From NCBI RefSeq assembly GCF_015689175.1, contig NZ_CP065047.1:5894134-5958133 (forward strand): DNA of 64,000 nt. The letters run 5' to 3'. A model generated the notes under the pieces. It had not been told where the DNA came from. It worked only from the letters and a program-made list of their open reading frames with translations, and did not search any database. Of the stretch, positions 38,738 to 46,105 are shown in pieces; the first letter of the stretch is position 1, and each line of letters begins with the position of its first letter. The stretch comes from Mycobacterium kubicae. Its GTDB lineage: Bacteria > Actinomycetota > Actinomycetes > Mycobacteriales > Mycobacteriaceae. A program made the translations under genes and the position numbers.

Positions 38738-40221
38738 CTCATCCGCACCCAGGTGAACAGCCCGCCGATCCAGGCGGCCAACGGCAGCGCCGCGATGATC
38801 GCGACAATCTCAACCCATTCGGCGATCATGCGGACCAAGGGGGTGAACCTGGTAACCGGCACCAGCAGCGCCGCCAGTAGGCCGGCACCGGCGAAGGCCG
38901 CCAACACCACAGCCGCCCACAACACCGCTTGTCCTGATGAGATCGGCGCATGCACAACGTATTTGACGACGCCCACACCTGTTGCGGCCGCGGCTCCGCA
39001 GACCAGTGCTACGGCTTGACGTTTGTCGGCGAACGCGCGACCGCGGCTGATGAAGATCACCGCGAACAGCCCAGCCAGCACCGCTGCGGCCGTACCGCGG
39101 TCGCGGCCAGGCATCAGCGTTGCCCATACCGCGGCCGGCAGTGCCAGTCCCGCTCCCACACAGATTCCGGTCAGGACGCTGTTGGCGCGCACCGCCGCCG
39201 CGGCGATCTGCGCCCCGCGGGGGGTGGTGTCGGTGTTCGCCTCCTCCTCGGCAGGGTCACCGTCGGTAACCGGTGATACGGCGTCAGCAGGCAGACCGGC
39301 GCTGCGACGGAACAGGTCGCGACCGGTGATGGATCCGAAATAGGGCGGGCGAATTCGGGCCACCCACAACGCGATTGTCGGTGCCATGGTCAGTACCAGC
39401 AGCAGAGCGACCAGAGTGCACATGCCGAGCCACTGCGCTGGAATAGGCCACCACATTCGGGCCGCCGCAACAGCCCCGCCGAGCGCACACACGGTCACCA
39501 CGGCCGATGCCGCATTGATGTGACGTCGCGTCACGGCGGCCACTGCGCAGGTCAGTACGGCAGCGGCCAGGGCGGCGATGAAGACGTGCGGGGAGCCGAG
39601 CTTTCCCGGCGCACCGGCGCCGAGGGCGGCAGCCAGCAGCGGGATCGCCAACCATCCCAGACCGTCGATCATGTCGTCACGGTGCGGCCACCACCGCCAC
39701 ACCGCGAGCGCGCCGCCGGCCGCCAGCAGCCCGGCGCCACCGGACACCATGCTCGGCACCAGGGACTCGTCGGAAATACGCTGTCGCACAGCTAATCCGA
39801 GAACGATGGCGGCGGCCATCGCCAGGATGGACAGCGCCGTATGTGCGGCGGTTTGCACGGTGACCGGTTCGAACAGCCTCTTACCTACCCTAGCCAGTCC
39901 AGTGGACAACGACTCGTACTGGGGCTCGAACGACTCGCCTTCCACCGCAGGCACCAAGACCAGCGTGGCGCCATCTTCGACGCCGAGTTCGTCGAGCGTT
40001 TTGGTTACGTCCAGCCGCACACCGTTGGCCTTGTGTAGTTCGTATCCGACGCCGGACTCCAGCGCGCCCAGGCCGCGGCGTTTGAGTTCATCGTTGAGCA
40101 GCTCGACGACGTTGTCGATGAACACCTCGACGGGCACCGATGCCGGATAGACCTGCGAGATGAGGTGTTCTCCGCACACGACCGCCACGGCACAACGGGC
40201 CGGAAACGAAACTTTCGCCAT
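38734..40221 (-). CDS. eccD2: EccD2, multi-spanning ESX-2 membrane component
   Basis: Product of 495 residues: ubiquitin-like N-terminus (AVVCGEHLISQVYPASVPVE) followed by about eleven membrane helices and a central loop (PYFGSITGRDLFRRSAGLP). ATG 40221 shares its first base with the stop of the upstream ATPase gene (TAATG), so the long open extension to 40569 is a shadow. No EccB2 or EccC2 gene is present for it to assemble with at this locus. Confidence 0.93.
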   Translation of the reverse strand: MAKVSFPARCAVAVVCGEHLISQVYPASVPVEVFIDNVVELLNDELKRRGLGALESGVGYELHKANGVRLDVTKTLDELGVEDGATLVLVPAVEGESFEPQYESLSTGLARVGKRLFEPVTVQTAAHTALSILAMAAAIVLGLAVRQRISDESLVPSMVSGGAGLLAAGGALAVWRWWPHRDDMIDGLGWLAIPLLAAALGAGAPGKLGSPHVFIAALAAAVLTCAVAAVTRRHINAASAVVTVCALGGAVAAARMWWPIPAQWLGMCTLVALLLVLTMAPTIALWVARIRPPYFGSITGRDLFRRSAGLPADAVSPVTDGDPAEEEANTDTTPRGAQIAAAAVRANSVLTGICVGAGLALPAAVWATLMPGRDRGTAAAVLAGLFAVIFISRGRAFADKRQAVALVCGAAAATGVGVVKYVVHAPISSGQAVLWAAVVLAAFAGAGLLAALLVPVTRFTPLVRMIAEWVEIVAIIAALPLAAWIGGLFTWVRMR

Positions 40222-41219
40222 TAACGAGGCCTGTCGGCATCCGGAATGTACTTGTCGGCCAGGGCGGCGGTGATCTCGAAGAGGCGAAGGCGCGTCTTCT
40301 TTTTCAGCTCGTGGCGGGTATCGATGATCCCGCCCTTCGCGAGATACGGGTCGTAGGGCATGAATTCGACGGTCGCGCCGGATTGGCCGAACCGCTCGGT
40401 GAGGTAGGTCCGCGCGTCGGTGTCGTATTTGTTGCGGCTGTCGTTCAGCACCACCATGCTGCGGGATACCAATTCGTGGTAGCCCATCGACCGCAGCAGG
40501 TCGATGGCTCGCGTCACTGGCAGCGAGGTGTCGGCGGTCAGGCCGGACACGAAGACCAGGGTGTCGCATGACTCGAGCACTGCCTTCATCACCGGGTGCT
40601 CGAGATCGTCCGAGGTGTCGACCACGATGACGGTGTGGGTGCGTCGAAGCCGGGACAACACTCCGCTGAACATCGACGGCACCAGCGGGCGCGGTTGGTC
40701 CGAGGCGCGGTTGCCGGCGAGCACGTCCAGCCCGATGTTGTTCTGTCCCAGGTGCTCTCGGATATCGGCGTAGCCTTGAACGTCGGTGTCGTTCAGCACA
40801 GCCGAGTAGTCGCCGGGCGGTGACTCATCTATCCGACCGGCCAGCGTTCCGAAGCCCGGCGCTGCGTCGATGGCGACGACGTTGTCGGGTCGACACTCCC
40901 GAAAGACCGCACCGATGCAGGCGGTCATGGTGGTCTTGCCGACGCCTCCTTTCCCAGAGACGACACCGATGACGTACTGGCGGCGGATGTGGCGACGAAT
41001 GCGCTCCTGCAATTCCCGGTAATGCCGTTCGGCCGGTGACTCGCCCAGGTTGATGGTGCGAAACGAGGCAGTGTAGAGGAACTTCCGCCAGCCGGAGCCC
41101 GGTGGAATCTTGCGTGGCGCCACCATGTCGGAGATGCGCAAGGTGCCCGACACCGAATCGTGCGGCTGATAGCGCGAAGGGGGCGTTTCTCGATGGTTTG
41201 TTCCGGCTTGTTCCAACAC
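40221..41219 (-). CDS. MinD/ParA-like ATPase of the ESX-2 locus, Rv3888c family
   Basis: Product of 332 residues, close to the M. tuberculosis protein (about 341). Family linker INLGESPAERHYRELQERI precedes a deviant Walker A SGKGGVGKTT and VVAIDAAPG. Walker B-like VIVVDTSDD follows. It is the ESX-2 counterpart of EspI but lacks the long Pro-rich N-terminus. GTG 41219 is preferred: AGAGG lies 12 bases upstream and the length fits; GTG 41153 and ATG 41126 are alternatives. It is 20 bases after espG2 and abuts eccD2. Confidence 0.87.
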   Translation of the reverse strand: MLEQAGTNHRETPPSRYQPHDSVSGTLRISDMVAPRKIPPGSGWRKFLYTASFRTINLGESPAERHYRELQERIRRHIRRQYVIGVVSGKGGVGKTTMTACIGAVFRECRPDNVVAIDAAPGFGTLAGRIDESPPGDYSAVLNDTDVQGYADIREHLGQNNIGLDVLAGNRASDQPRPLVPSMFSGVLSRLRRTHTVIVVDTSDDLEHPVMKAVLESCDTLVFVSGLTADTSLPVTRAIDLLRSMGYHELVSRSMVVLNDSRNKYDTDARTYLTERFGQSGATVEFMPYDPYLAKGGIIDTRHELKKKTRLRLFEITAALADKYIPDADRPR

Positions 41220-41239
41220 TGGGGACGAATACCTCTCGA

Positions 41240-42073
41240 CTACACAACTTTTCGGTACGAGTGCCAATCGTTTTCGGCAGGCAAGCGCCGCATCATCTGG
41301 TTGATTGCGGCACAGATGTGGGTCTTTGTGCCCGGCGCGACGATCATCCAGTTCTTGCCTGAGGATTGAACGCCTTCGGCGACCAGGCGTCCCTCGGGGG
41401 TGTCGATGATGGTCACCGCACCACCGTCGATGTACGTGCGGCCGGATTGACCGGTCGCTACACCGGATTGGATGGCAACGATCGAGGCTTGAGCCGACTG
41501 GGCGGGGTCTGCCGCGAGGGATAGGGTCCGCAGCTGTTCGGGCTCCAGCCGCTGGTCGCTCAAGAAAGTGGAAACCCCGTCCCGGCTGACGGCCGCGGCG
41601 CGCAGGGCGTCGGCCTCCAACGTGACCGGGCGTAAGCGCGCCGGTGTGTTCTGGCCGCATAAGCGGTCGATCTGCGCGGTCACCACGGTGCTGGCCGCTA
41701 CCTCCGCGGTGGCCGTCCCCGCCGCGCTGAGGCGGATCAGCTCCTCGTGTCGTTCCAGGGCCACCCACCACTGGGCGAATCTGGCCAGCAGCACCCGGGC
41801 CGGCTCATCGTCACCCGGGCGGCGGATCTGCATGAACAGTGCCACGTCGCGGCGATGCAACACCGTCAGCCACTCCACCACCGTGGTGTCGACTGCGTCT
41901 GATTCGTCGATTACTCCGGCGGCCCGCAGCTCCGATGTCACGGGATGATGCAGCGCCAGCTGCTTGGGTTCGACACTGGGCAGCAGCGGTCGCAGCCCCA
42001 GTTCGGGTGCCAGAGTCTCTATGCCCGTGAGCACCTGCAGGGCCCACAGCCCGTCGACGGTAGTGGTTAACAC
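41240..42073 (-). CDS. espG2: EspG2, ESX-2 chaperone
   Basis: Product of 277 residues. Family N-terminus LTTTVDGLWALQVLTGIETL and C-terminus RRLPAENDWHSYRKVV match EspG2. GTG 42073 has GAGGG five bases upstream and fits the family length; the open frame to 42181 is rejected. EspG proteins serve PE/PPE pairs, but the ESX-2 pair PE36/PPE69 is absent from this locus, so the client is unknown. Confidence 0.9.
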   Translation of the reverse strand: MLTTTVDGLWALQVLTGIETLAPELGLRPLLPSVEPKQLALHHPVTSELRAAGVIDESDAVDTTVVEWLTVLHRRDVALFMQIRRPGDDEPARVLLARFAQWWVALERHEELIRLSAAGTATAEVAASTVVTAQIDRLCGQNTPARLRPVTLEADALRAAAVSRDGVSTFLSDQRLEPEQLRTLSLAADPAQSAQASIVAIQSGVATGQSGRTYIDGGAVTIIDTPEGRLVAEGVQSSGKNWMIVAPGTKTHICAAINQMMRRLPAENDWHSYRKVV

Positions 42074-42147
42074 GTTGTCCCTCAAACACGGTCCCAGGGC
42101 GCACTTGTTGGGTGCGCCCTGGGCAGCTGGAGCATTTGCACGATGAC

Positions 42148-42438
42148 TTAGGTGAACAAGGTGCCCATCTGCGCGTCGCACGCCTGGGCCATTTCGTCCA
42201 CGTTGTGGACGGTGTGGGCGTGCCGGCTGACGGTCTGAATAAGGTCCTCGAGGCCACGCAGCATTTGCTGTTGAGCGTCGAAGAATGCCGTTGCGCCGTG
42301 TCCCTGGAAGAAGTCGGCGAGCGCTTGGGTCATGTTCAACACGTCGCCGTGGATTTCCATCAGCTGGGCCGCCTGAGATCCGACCTCGCCGGCAAAACCG
42401 ATGACGGCACCGTGGTTGTAGACGATTTGATCTGACAT
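42148..42438 (-). CDS. esxC: EsxC, ESX-2 WXG100-family protein
   Basis: Product of 96 residues starting MSDQIVYNHGAV. In the hairpin turn the usual W-x-G is replaced by GHG (FFQGHGATAFFDA), as in the M. tuberculosis EsxC, so the Trp is truly missing. Partner of EsxD, 53 bases upstream in the same transcript. It would need the ESX-2 motor EccC2 for export, which is absent here. Confidence 0.94.
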   Translation of the reverse strand: MSDQIVYNHGAVIGFAGEVGSQAAQLMEIHGDVLNMTQALADFFQGHGATAFFDAQQQMLRGLEDLIQTVSRHAHTVHNVDEMAQACDAQMGTLFT

Positions 42439-42491
42439 AACAGTTGTTCCTTACTGCAGAAGTCTGTTGGGTTATGGAATAGCGACTCGAC

Positions 42492-42818
42492 TCAGACGGA
42501 CTGGGTGCCGCCGCCGAACACGCCGTTGAGGTTGTGAGAAGCGTCGGCTTCGTGGTTTTCCATCAGAACCGCGGCCTGGCCGAGTCCGTGCGCCAGCCGC
42601 TGACCGCCTGTCATGATCTGCTGCAGGTCGTGGTGGATCTGCCCCGCCGTGTTGAGCGACGTGGATCCGGCATCACCGGCCCATCCGGTGGCGCTGATGA
42701 TGTTCTCGTGGCCACCCAGGTACTGGTTCGCGATTGCGGCGGCCTCTTGTAGCCGCGTTTCTATGCGTTGCTGGGTGCTTCGCAGCAGTTCCGGAGTAAC
42801 AACGGTCGCGTTTGCCAT
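42492..42818 (-). CDS. esxD: EsxD, ESX-2 WXG100-family protein
   Basis: Product of 108 residues with W-A-G turn (SATGWAGDAGSTSLN) and two amphipathic helices. Typical EsxD sequence follows (GGQRLAHGLGQAAVLMENHE). It forms the pair with EsxC. It is now the first gene of the ESX-2 block: in M. tuberculosis PPE69, PE36, eccC2 and eccB2 lie upstream, but here only 270 bases separate it from the Rv3906c-like gene. GGGAGA lies upstream of the ATG. Confidence 0.94.
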   Translation of the reverse strand: MANATVVTPELLRSTQQRIETRLQEAAAIANQYLGGHENIISATGWAGDAGSTSLNTAGQIHHDLQQIMTGGQRLAHGLGQAAVLMENHEADASHNLNGVFGGGTQSV

Positions 42819-43088
42819 TATTTACGTCTCCCTCAATTATTTGCGCTTCCCGAGCCGGGATCTGGCTTAAGTTAAACGAGCCGTTGCCAGCTGTCACTTC
42901 AGTCGTTCCCGGCTGCTGCACTGGGGGCCGAACGGGCTGATTAGTGCACACGAGGATTCTGCACGTGTCAACCGCGGATGTATGCGAAACGGGGCGAATG
43001 CCCACGGTGGAATTCGCGGCGGAGGCCATTGTGATAATGGCCCTTGCATTTACCTACATATGGCGTTCTCGGCCTAAGTCTCCGGCAT
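42819..43088. other. 270-bp junction where the rest of ESX-2 is missing
   Basis: Between esxD and the Rv3906c-like gene the M. tuberculosis order has PPE69, PE36, eccC2, eccB2 and about ten more genes including the esxE/esxF/cpnT group. None is seen here. The 80 bases next to esxD are less G+C-rich and should hold the promoter of the remaining block. A 27-residue hydrophobic stretch can be read on the plus strand near 43000-43080, but its frame runs on into antisense sequence. No insertion-sequence remnant or direct-repeat scar was seen. Confidence 0.7.
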
Positions 43089-43598
43089 TCACAACGCAGT
43101 GGCGCCGTCGGCGGTGCCGTCACCGTCGGTGTCGGTCAGCCGCACGTTCCAGCGCCCGTCGCCGTCGGTGTCGACGTAACCGCTCGCGCCTTCGTCGCCC
43201 GTGCACAGCACCCGATCTGCCAGGCCGTCCCCGTCAGTGTCGATCAGCCGGTCATCGGGTGGGCCGTGCCCGTCGAAATCGACCAAGGGGCCGCCGGTGT
43301 GTTCGACACCGTCCAAGCCGAACCAGCGCAGCTGGCCGGCACGGTCCACGGCCACCGACCACGTTCCCGCTCCGTCGTCGGTGAAGAAGCTCTCGGGGCG
43401 GCCGTCGTTGTCGGCGTCAAGGATCGCGTGGTCAGCGATCCCGTCGCCGTCGACGTCACTTAGCGCGTCGTCGCGGATGCCGTCGCCGTCGAGGTCCAGC
43501 CCGACCGCATCGGGACGGCCGTCACCGTCCAAGTCGAGATCGGGCGGCCGATTCCAGATGTGCGCGATGCCGTCGTCGCCGCCCAGGCAGTACTCCAC
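43089..43598 (-). CDS. Asp-rich calcium-binding-repeat protein, Rv3906c family
   Basis: Product of 169 residues, the same length as remembered for Rv3906c. It consists of repeated DxDGDGxxD units (DLDGDGRPD, DLDGDGIRDD, DVDGDGIADH, DTDGDGLAD), as in thrombospondin type 3 or dockerin-like Ca2+ loops. A short middle section lacks the pattern (VAVDRAGQLRWFGLDGVEH). No signal peptide is visible, so location is unclear. GTG 43598 is the start; the pcnA stop lies 24 bases upstream. Function unknown; calcium binding is inferred from the repeats. Confidence 0.85.
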   Translation of the reverse strand: MEYCLGGDDGIAHIWNRPPDLDLDGDGRPDAVGLDLDGDGIRDDALSDVDGDGIADHAILDADNDGRPESFFTDDGAGTWSVAVDRAGQLRWFGLDGVEHTGGPLVDFDGHGPPDDRLIDTDGDGLADRVLCTGDEGASGYVDTDGDGRWNVRLTDTDGDGTADGATAL

Positions 43599-43622
43599 GA
43601 TTTCTTGGACGCCGCGGCGGGC

Positions 43623-45062
43623 TCAGGCGTTCCCGCGTTCTTTCCACCACTTGAGCAACTCCGCCGTCGCCTCTTCATTGGACAGCGGCCCACGGTCCAG
43701 CCGCAGTTCTTTGAGGAAGCGCCACGCCTCCCCCACCTGCGGGCCCGCCGGGATGTTGAGCAGCTCCATGATCTGGTTGCCGTCCAGGTCCGGGCGCACC
43801 CGGTTCAGGTCCTCTTGGGCGGCCAGTTCGGCGATCCGCTTTTCGAGCTGGTCGTAGTTGGCGCGCAGCCGCGCCGCGCGGCGCTGGTTGCGGGTGGTGC
43901 AGTCGGCGCGCACCAGCTTGTGCAGCCGGGGCAGCAGCGGCCCGGCGTCGGTGACGTAGCGGCGCACCGCCGAATCGGTCCACTTGCCGTCGCCGTAGCC
44001 GTGGAACCGCAGGTGCAGATACACCAGCTGGGAGACGTCGTCGACCATCTGCTTGGAGTACTTCAGCGCCCGCATCCGCTTGCGCACCATTTTGGCGCCG
44101 ACCACCTCGTGGTGGTGGAAGCTCACCCCGCCGTTGGGTTCGTGTTTACGGGTGGCGGGCTTGCCGATGTCGTGCAGCAGCGCCGCCCAGCGCAGCACCA
44201 GATCGGGACCCTCGTCCTCGAGCGCGATCGCCTGGCGCAGCACGGTCAGCGAGTGCTGGTAGACGTCCTTGTGCTGATGGTGTTCGTCGATGGCCATGCG
44301 CATGCCGCCGACCTCGGGCAGCACCACTTCGCCCATCCCGGTCTGCACCAGCAGGTCGATGCCGGCGACCGGGTCGGCCCCCAGCAGCAGCTTGTCCAGC
44401 TCGGCGGCGACCCGTTCGGCGCTGATGCGGGCCAGCTGCGGGGCCATCTCCTCGATCGCCGTCCGGACCCGTGGCGCGACCTGAAATTCGAGTTGGGAGA
44501 CGAACCGCGCCGCGCGCAGCATGCGCAGCGGGTCGTCGCCGAAGGACACCTCCGGCGCGGCGGGGGTGTCCAGCACCCGGGCCCGCAAGGCCAGCAGGCC
44601 GTCGAGCGGATCGAGGAATTCCCCCGGCCCGTTCGGGGTGATCCGCACGGCCATCGCGTTGGCGGTGAAGTCGCGGCGCACCAGGTCGTCCTCGATGCGG
44701 TCGCCGAACTGGACTTCGGGATTGCGCGACACCTGGTCGTAGGTGTCGGCGCGGAAGGTGGTGATCTCCAGGCGGTATTCGCCTTTGCCGGCGCCGATGG
44801 TGCCGAACTCGATGCCGGTGTCCCACAACGCGTCGGCGAACGGCCGCACGATCTTCTGGATCTGCTCGGGCCGGGCGTCGGTGGTGAAGTCCAGGTCGGG
44901 GCTCAGCCGGCCGAGCAATGCGTCGCGCACCGACCCGCCGACCAGATAGAGCTGGTGGCCAGCGGCGTCGAACGCCGCGCCGACTTCGCTGAGCACGGGC
45001 GCGTGCTTTTGCAACGCGCGCGCGGCGGTCAGCAGATCGGCGGTCTGGGCGGGTTCGGCCAC
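43623..45062 (-). CDS. pcnA: CCA tRNA nucleotidyltransferase with HD domain
   Basis: Product of 479 residues. The nucleotidyltransferase head has LYLVGGSVRDALLG and the catalytic DLDFTTDA (Asp-x-Asp); the ATP/CTP-selecting region follows (RRDFTANAMAV). A C-terminal HD domain has LHDIGKP and HHHEVVG. The enzyme adds or repairs the 3' CCA end of tRNAs; class II family. GTG 45062 is the start. A 100-bp tandem duplication lies just upstream. Confidence 0.94.
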   Translation of the reverse strand: MAEPAQTADLLTAARALQKHAPVLSEVGAAFDAAGHQLYLVGGSVRDALLGRLSPDLDFTTDARPEQIQKIVRPFADALWDTGIEFGTIGAGKGEYRLEITTFRADTYDQVSRNPEVQFGDRIEDDLVRRDFTANAMAVRITPNGPGEFLDPLDGLLALRARVLDTPAAPEVSFGDDPLRMLRAARFVSQLEFQVAPRVRTAIEEMAPQLARISAERVAAELDKLLLGADPVAGIDLLVQTGMGEVVLPEVGGMRMAIDEHHQHKDVYQHSLTVLRQAIALEDEGPDLVLRWAALLHDIGKPATRKHEPNGGVSFHHHEVVGAKMVRKRMRALKYSKQMVDDVSQLVYLHLRFHGYGDGKWTDSAVRRYVTDAGPLLPRLHKLVRADCTTRNQRRAARLRANYDQLEKRIAELAAQEDLNRVRPDLDGNQIMELLNIPAGPQVGEAWRFLKELRLDRGPLSNEEATAELLKWWKERGNA

Positions 45063-45095
45063 GTTCGATCAGCCTAGTCGGGTGAGAAGCGGGAG

Positions 45096-45295
45096 TGCGT
45101 CCACGGTTTCCACTGAGCGCCCACGGCGACAATTCCCCCGAATCGCCGCCACCAACGCACACTCACCGCCCCCAACACACACTCGACACCCAGCGTGCGC
45201 CCACGGCTTCCAGGGAGCGCCCACGGCGACAATTCCCCCGAACCGCCGCCACCAACACACACTCACCGCCCCCAACACACACTCCACACAGAAGC
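45096..45295. repeat. 100-bp tandem duplication between pcnA and mutT4
   Basis: 45096-45195 and 45196-45295 are head-to-tail copies with exactly 100-base period and roughly 90% identity. Each contains the identical block CCACGGCGACAATTCCCCCG (45121, 45221) and a CACACTCACCGCCCCCAAC stretch. Within each copy a shorter gcgcccacgg-like element recurs. It is non-coding and could vary in copy number between strains. Confidence 0.85.
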
Positions 45296-45348
45296 TGCCG
45301 CACGTCGCGCAACCGGCGAGTGCATCCTAAAGACACGCCCGTGCCAGC

Positions 45349-45354
45349 TAATAT
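45349..45354 (+). promoter_or_regulatory. -10 element for a leaderless mutT4 transcript
   Basis: TAATAT is followed after seven bases by GTG 45362. This places the transcription start on or next to the start codon, the arrangement of leaderless mycobacterial mRNAs. No good -35 hexamer and no ribosome site are seen. Confidence 0.5.
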
Positions 45355-45361
45355 CGCTTGG

Positions 45362-46105
45362 GTGTCCGACGGCGAACAAGCCAAACCACGTCGACGCCGG
45401 GGCCGGCGCCGCGGTCGTGGCGGCGCTAGTTCAGCCGAAAATAATACGGACGGCCACGCGACCAAAGACGCCACCCCGACTCCCGCGACCGCCAAGGCAC
45501 GCCGCCCTCGCCCCCGCCGTCGCGGATCCGACAAAATGCGTACTGTGCACGAAACCTCCGCCGGCGGGCTGGTCATCGACGGGATCGACGGCCCCCGCGA
45601 CGAACAGGTCGCTGCCCTCATCGGACGCATCGACCGGCGCGGACGCATGCTGTGGTCGCTGCCCAAAGGGCACATTGAGCAGGGCGAAACCGCAGAACAA
45701 ACCGCCATCCGTGAGGTCGCCGAAGAAACAGGAATCCGGGGCAGCGTGCTGGCCGCACTCGGACGCATCGACTACTGGTTCGTCACCGACGGCCGTCGCG
45801 TACACAAGACCGTGCACCACTATCTAATGCGCTTCTCCGGCGGCGAGCTGTCCGACGAGGACCTCGAAGTCGCCGAGGTGGCCTGGGTGCCGATCCGCGA
45901 TCTGCCGTCCCGCCTGGCCTACGCCGACGAACGCAAACTGGCCGAAGTGGCCGACGAACTGATCGACAAGCTGCAAAGCGACGGCCCCGCCGCGCTGCCC
46001 CCGTTACCCCCGAGCGCGCCGCGCCGCCGCCCGCAGACCCACTCGCGCGCCGCCCGACACGCCGACGGCGCGGGACGGCAGAACGGGCACGGTCCCAAGC
46101 CGTGA
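45362..46105 (+). CDS. mutT4: MutT4, Nudix hydrolase
   Basis: Product of 247 residues. The basic N-terminus ([12 protein letters not shown]) is followed by the Nudix domain with its box G-x5-E-x7-R-E-x2-E-E-x-G beginning at GHIEQGE and continuing REVAEETGI, all key acidic residues present. It ends in a Pro/Arg-rich tail. MutT-type enzymes hydrolyse oxidised or unusual nucleoside triphosphates; the role of MutT4 in mutation avoidance is less clear than that of MutT1. GTG 45362 gives VSDGEQAK as in M. tuberculosis and sits seven bases after a TAATAT box. The stop overlaps the next gene (GTGA). Confidence 0.92.
   Translation: MSDGEQAKPRRRRGRRRGRGGASSAENNTDGHATKDATPTPATAKARRPRPRRRGSDKMRTVHETSAGGLVIDGIDGPRDEQVAALIGRIDRRGRMLWSLPKGHIEQGETAEQTAIREVAEETGIRGSVLAALGRIDYWFVTDGRRVHKTVHHYLMRFSGGELSDEDLEVAEVAWVPIRDLPSRLAYADERKLAEVADELIDKLQSDGPAALPPLPPSAPRRRPQTHSRAARHADGAGRQNGHGPKP

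Noticed and set aside
40222..40569. Upstream extension of eccD2
   Set aside because: Lies inside the MinD-like ATPase gene in another frame; the TAATG junction marks the true start.
41220..41771. Upstream extension of the ESX-2 ATPase
   Set aside because: It is a shadow of espG2; GTG 41219 fits the family length.
42944..43384. Plus-strand frame with a hydrophobic stretch (VIMALAFTYIW)
   Set aside because: It continues antisense through the Rv3906c-like gene into Arg-rich sequence and has no ribosome site.
43089..43598. Repeated Asp/Gly codons looking like a DNA repeat array
   Set aside because: They are Ca2+-loop-type protein repeats within one gene; not CRISPR, as there are no spacers or constant repeat.
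43560..45077. 505-codon plus-strand frame opposite pcnA
   Set aside because: Shadow of pcnA; no start signals and no family.
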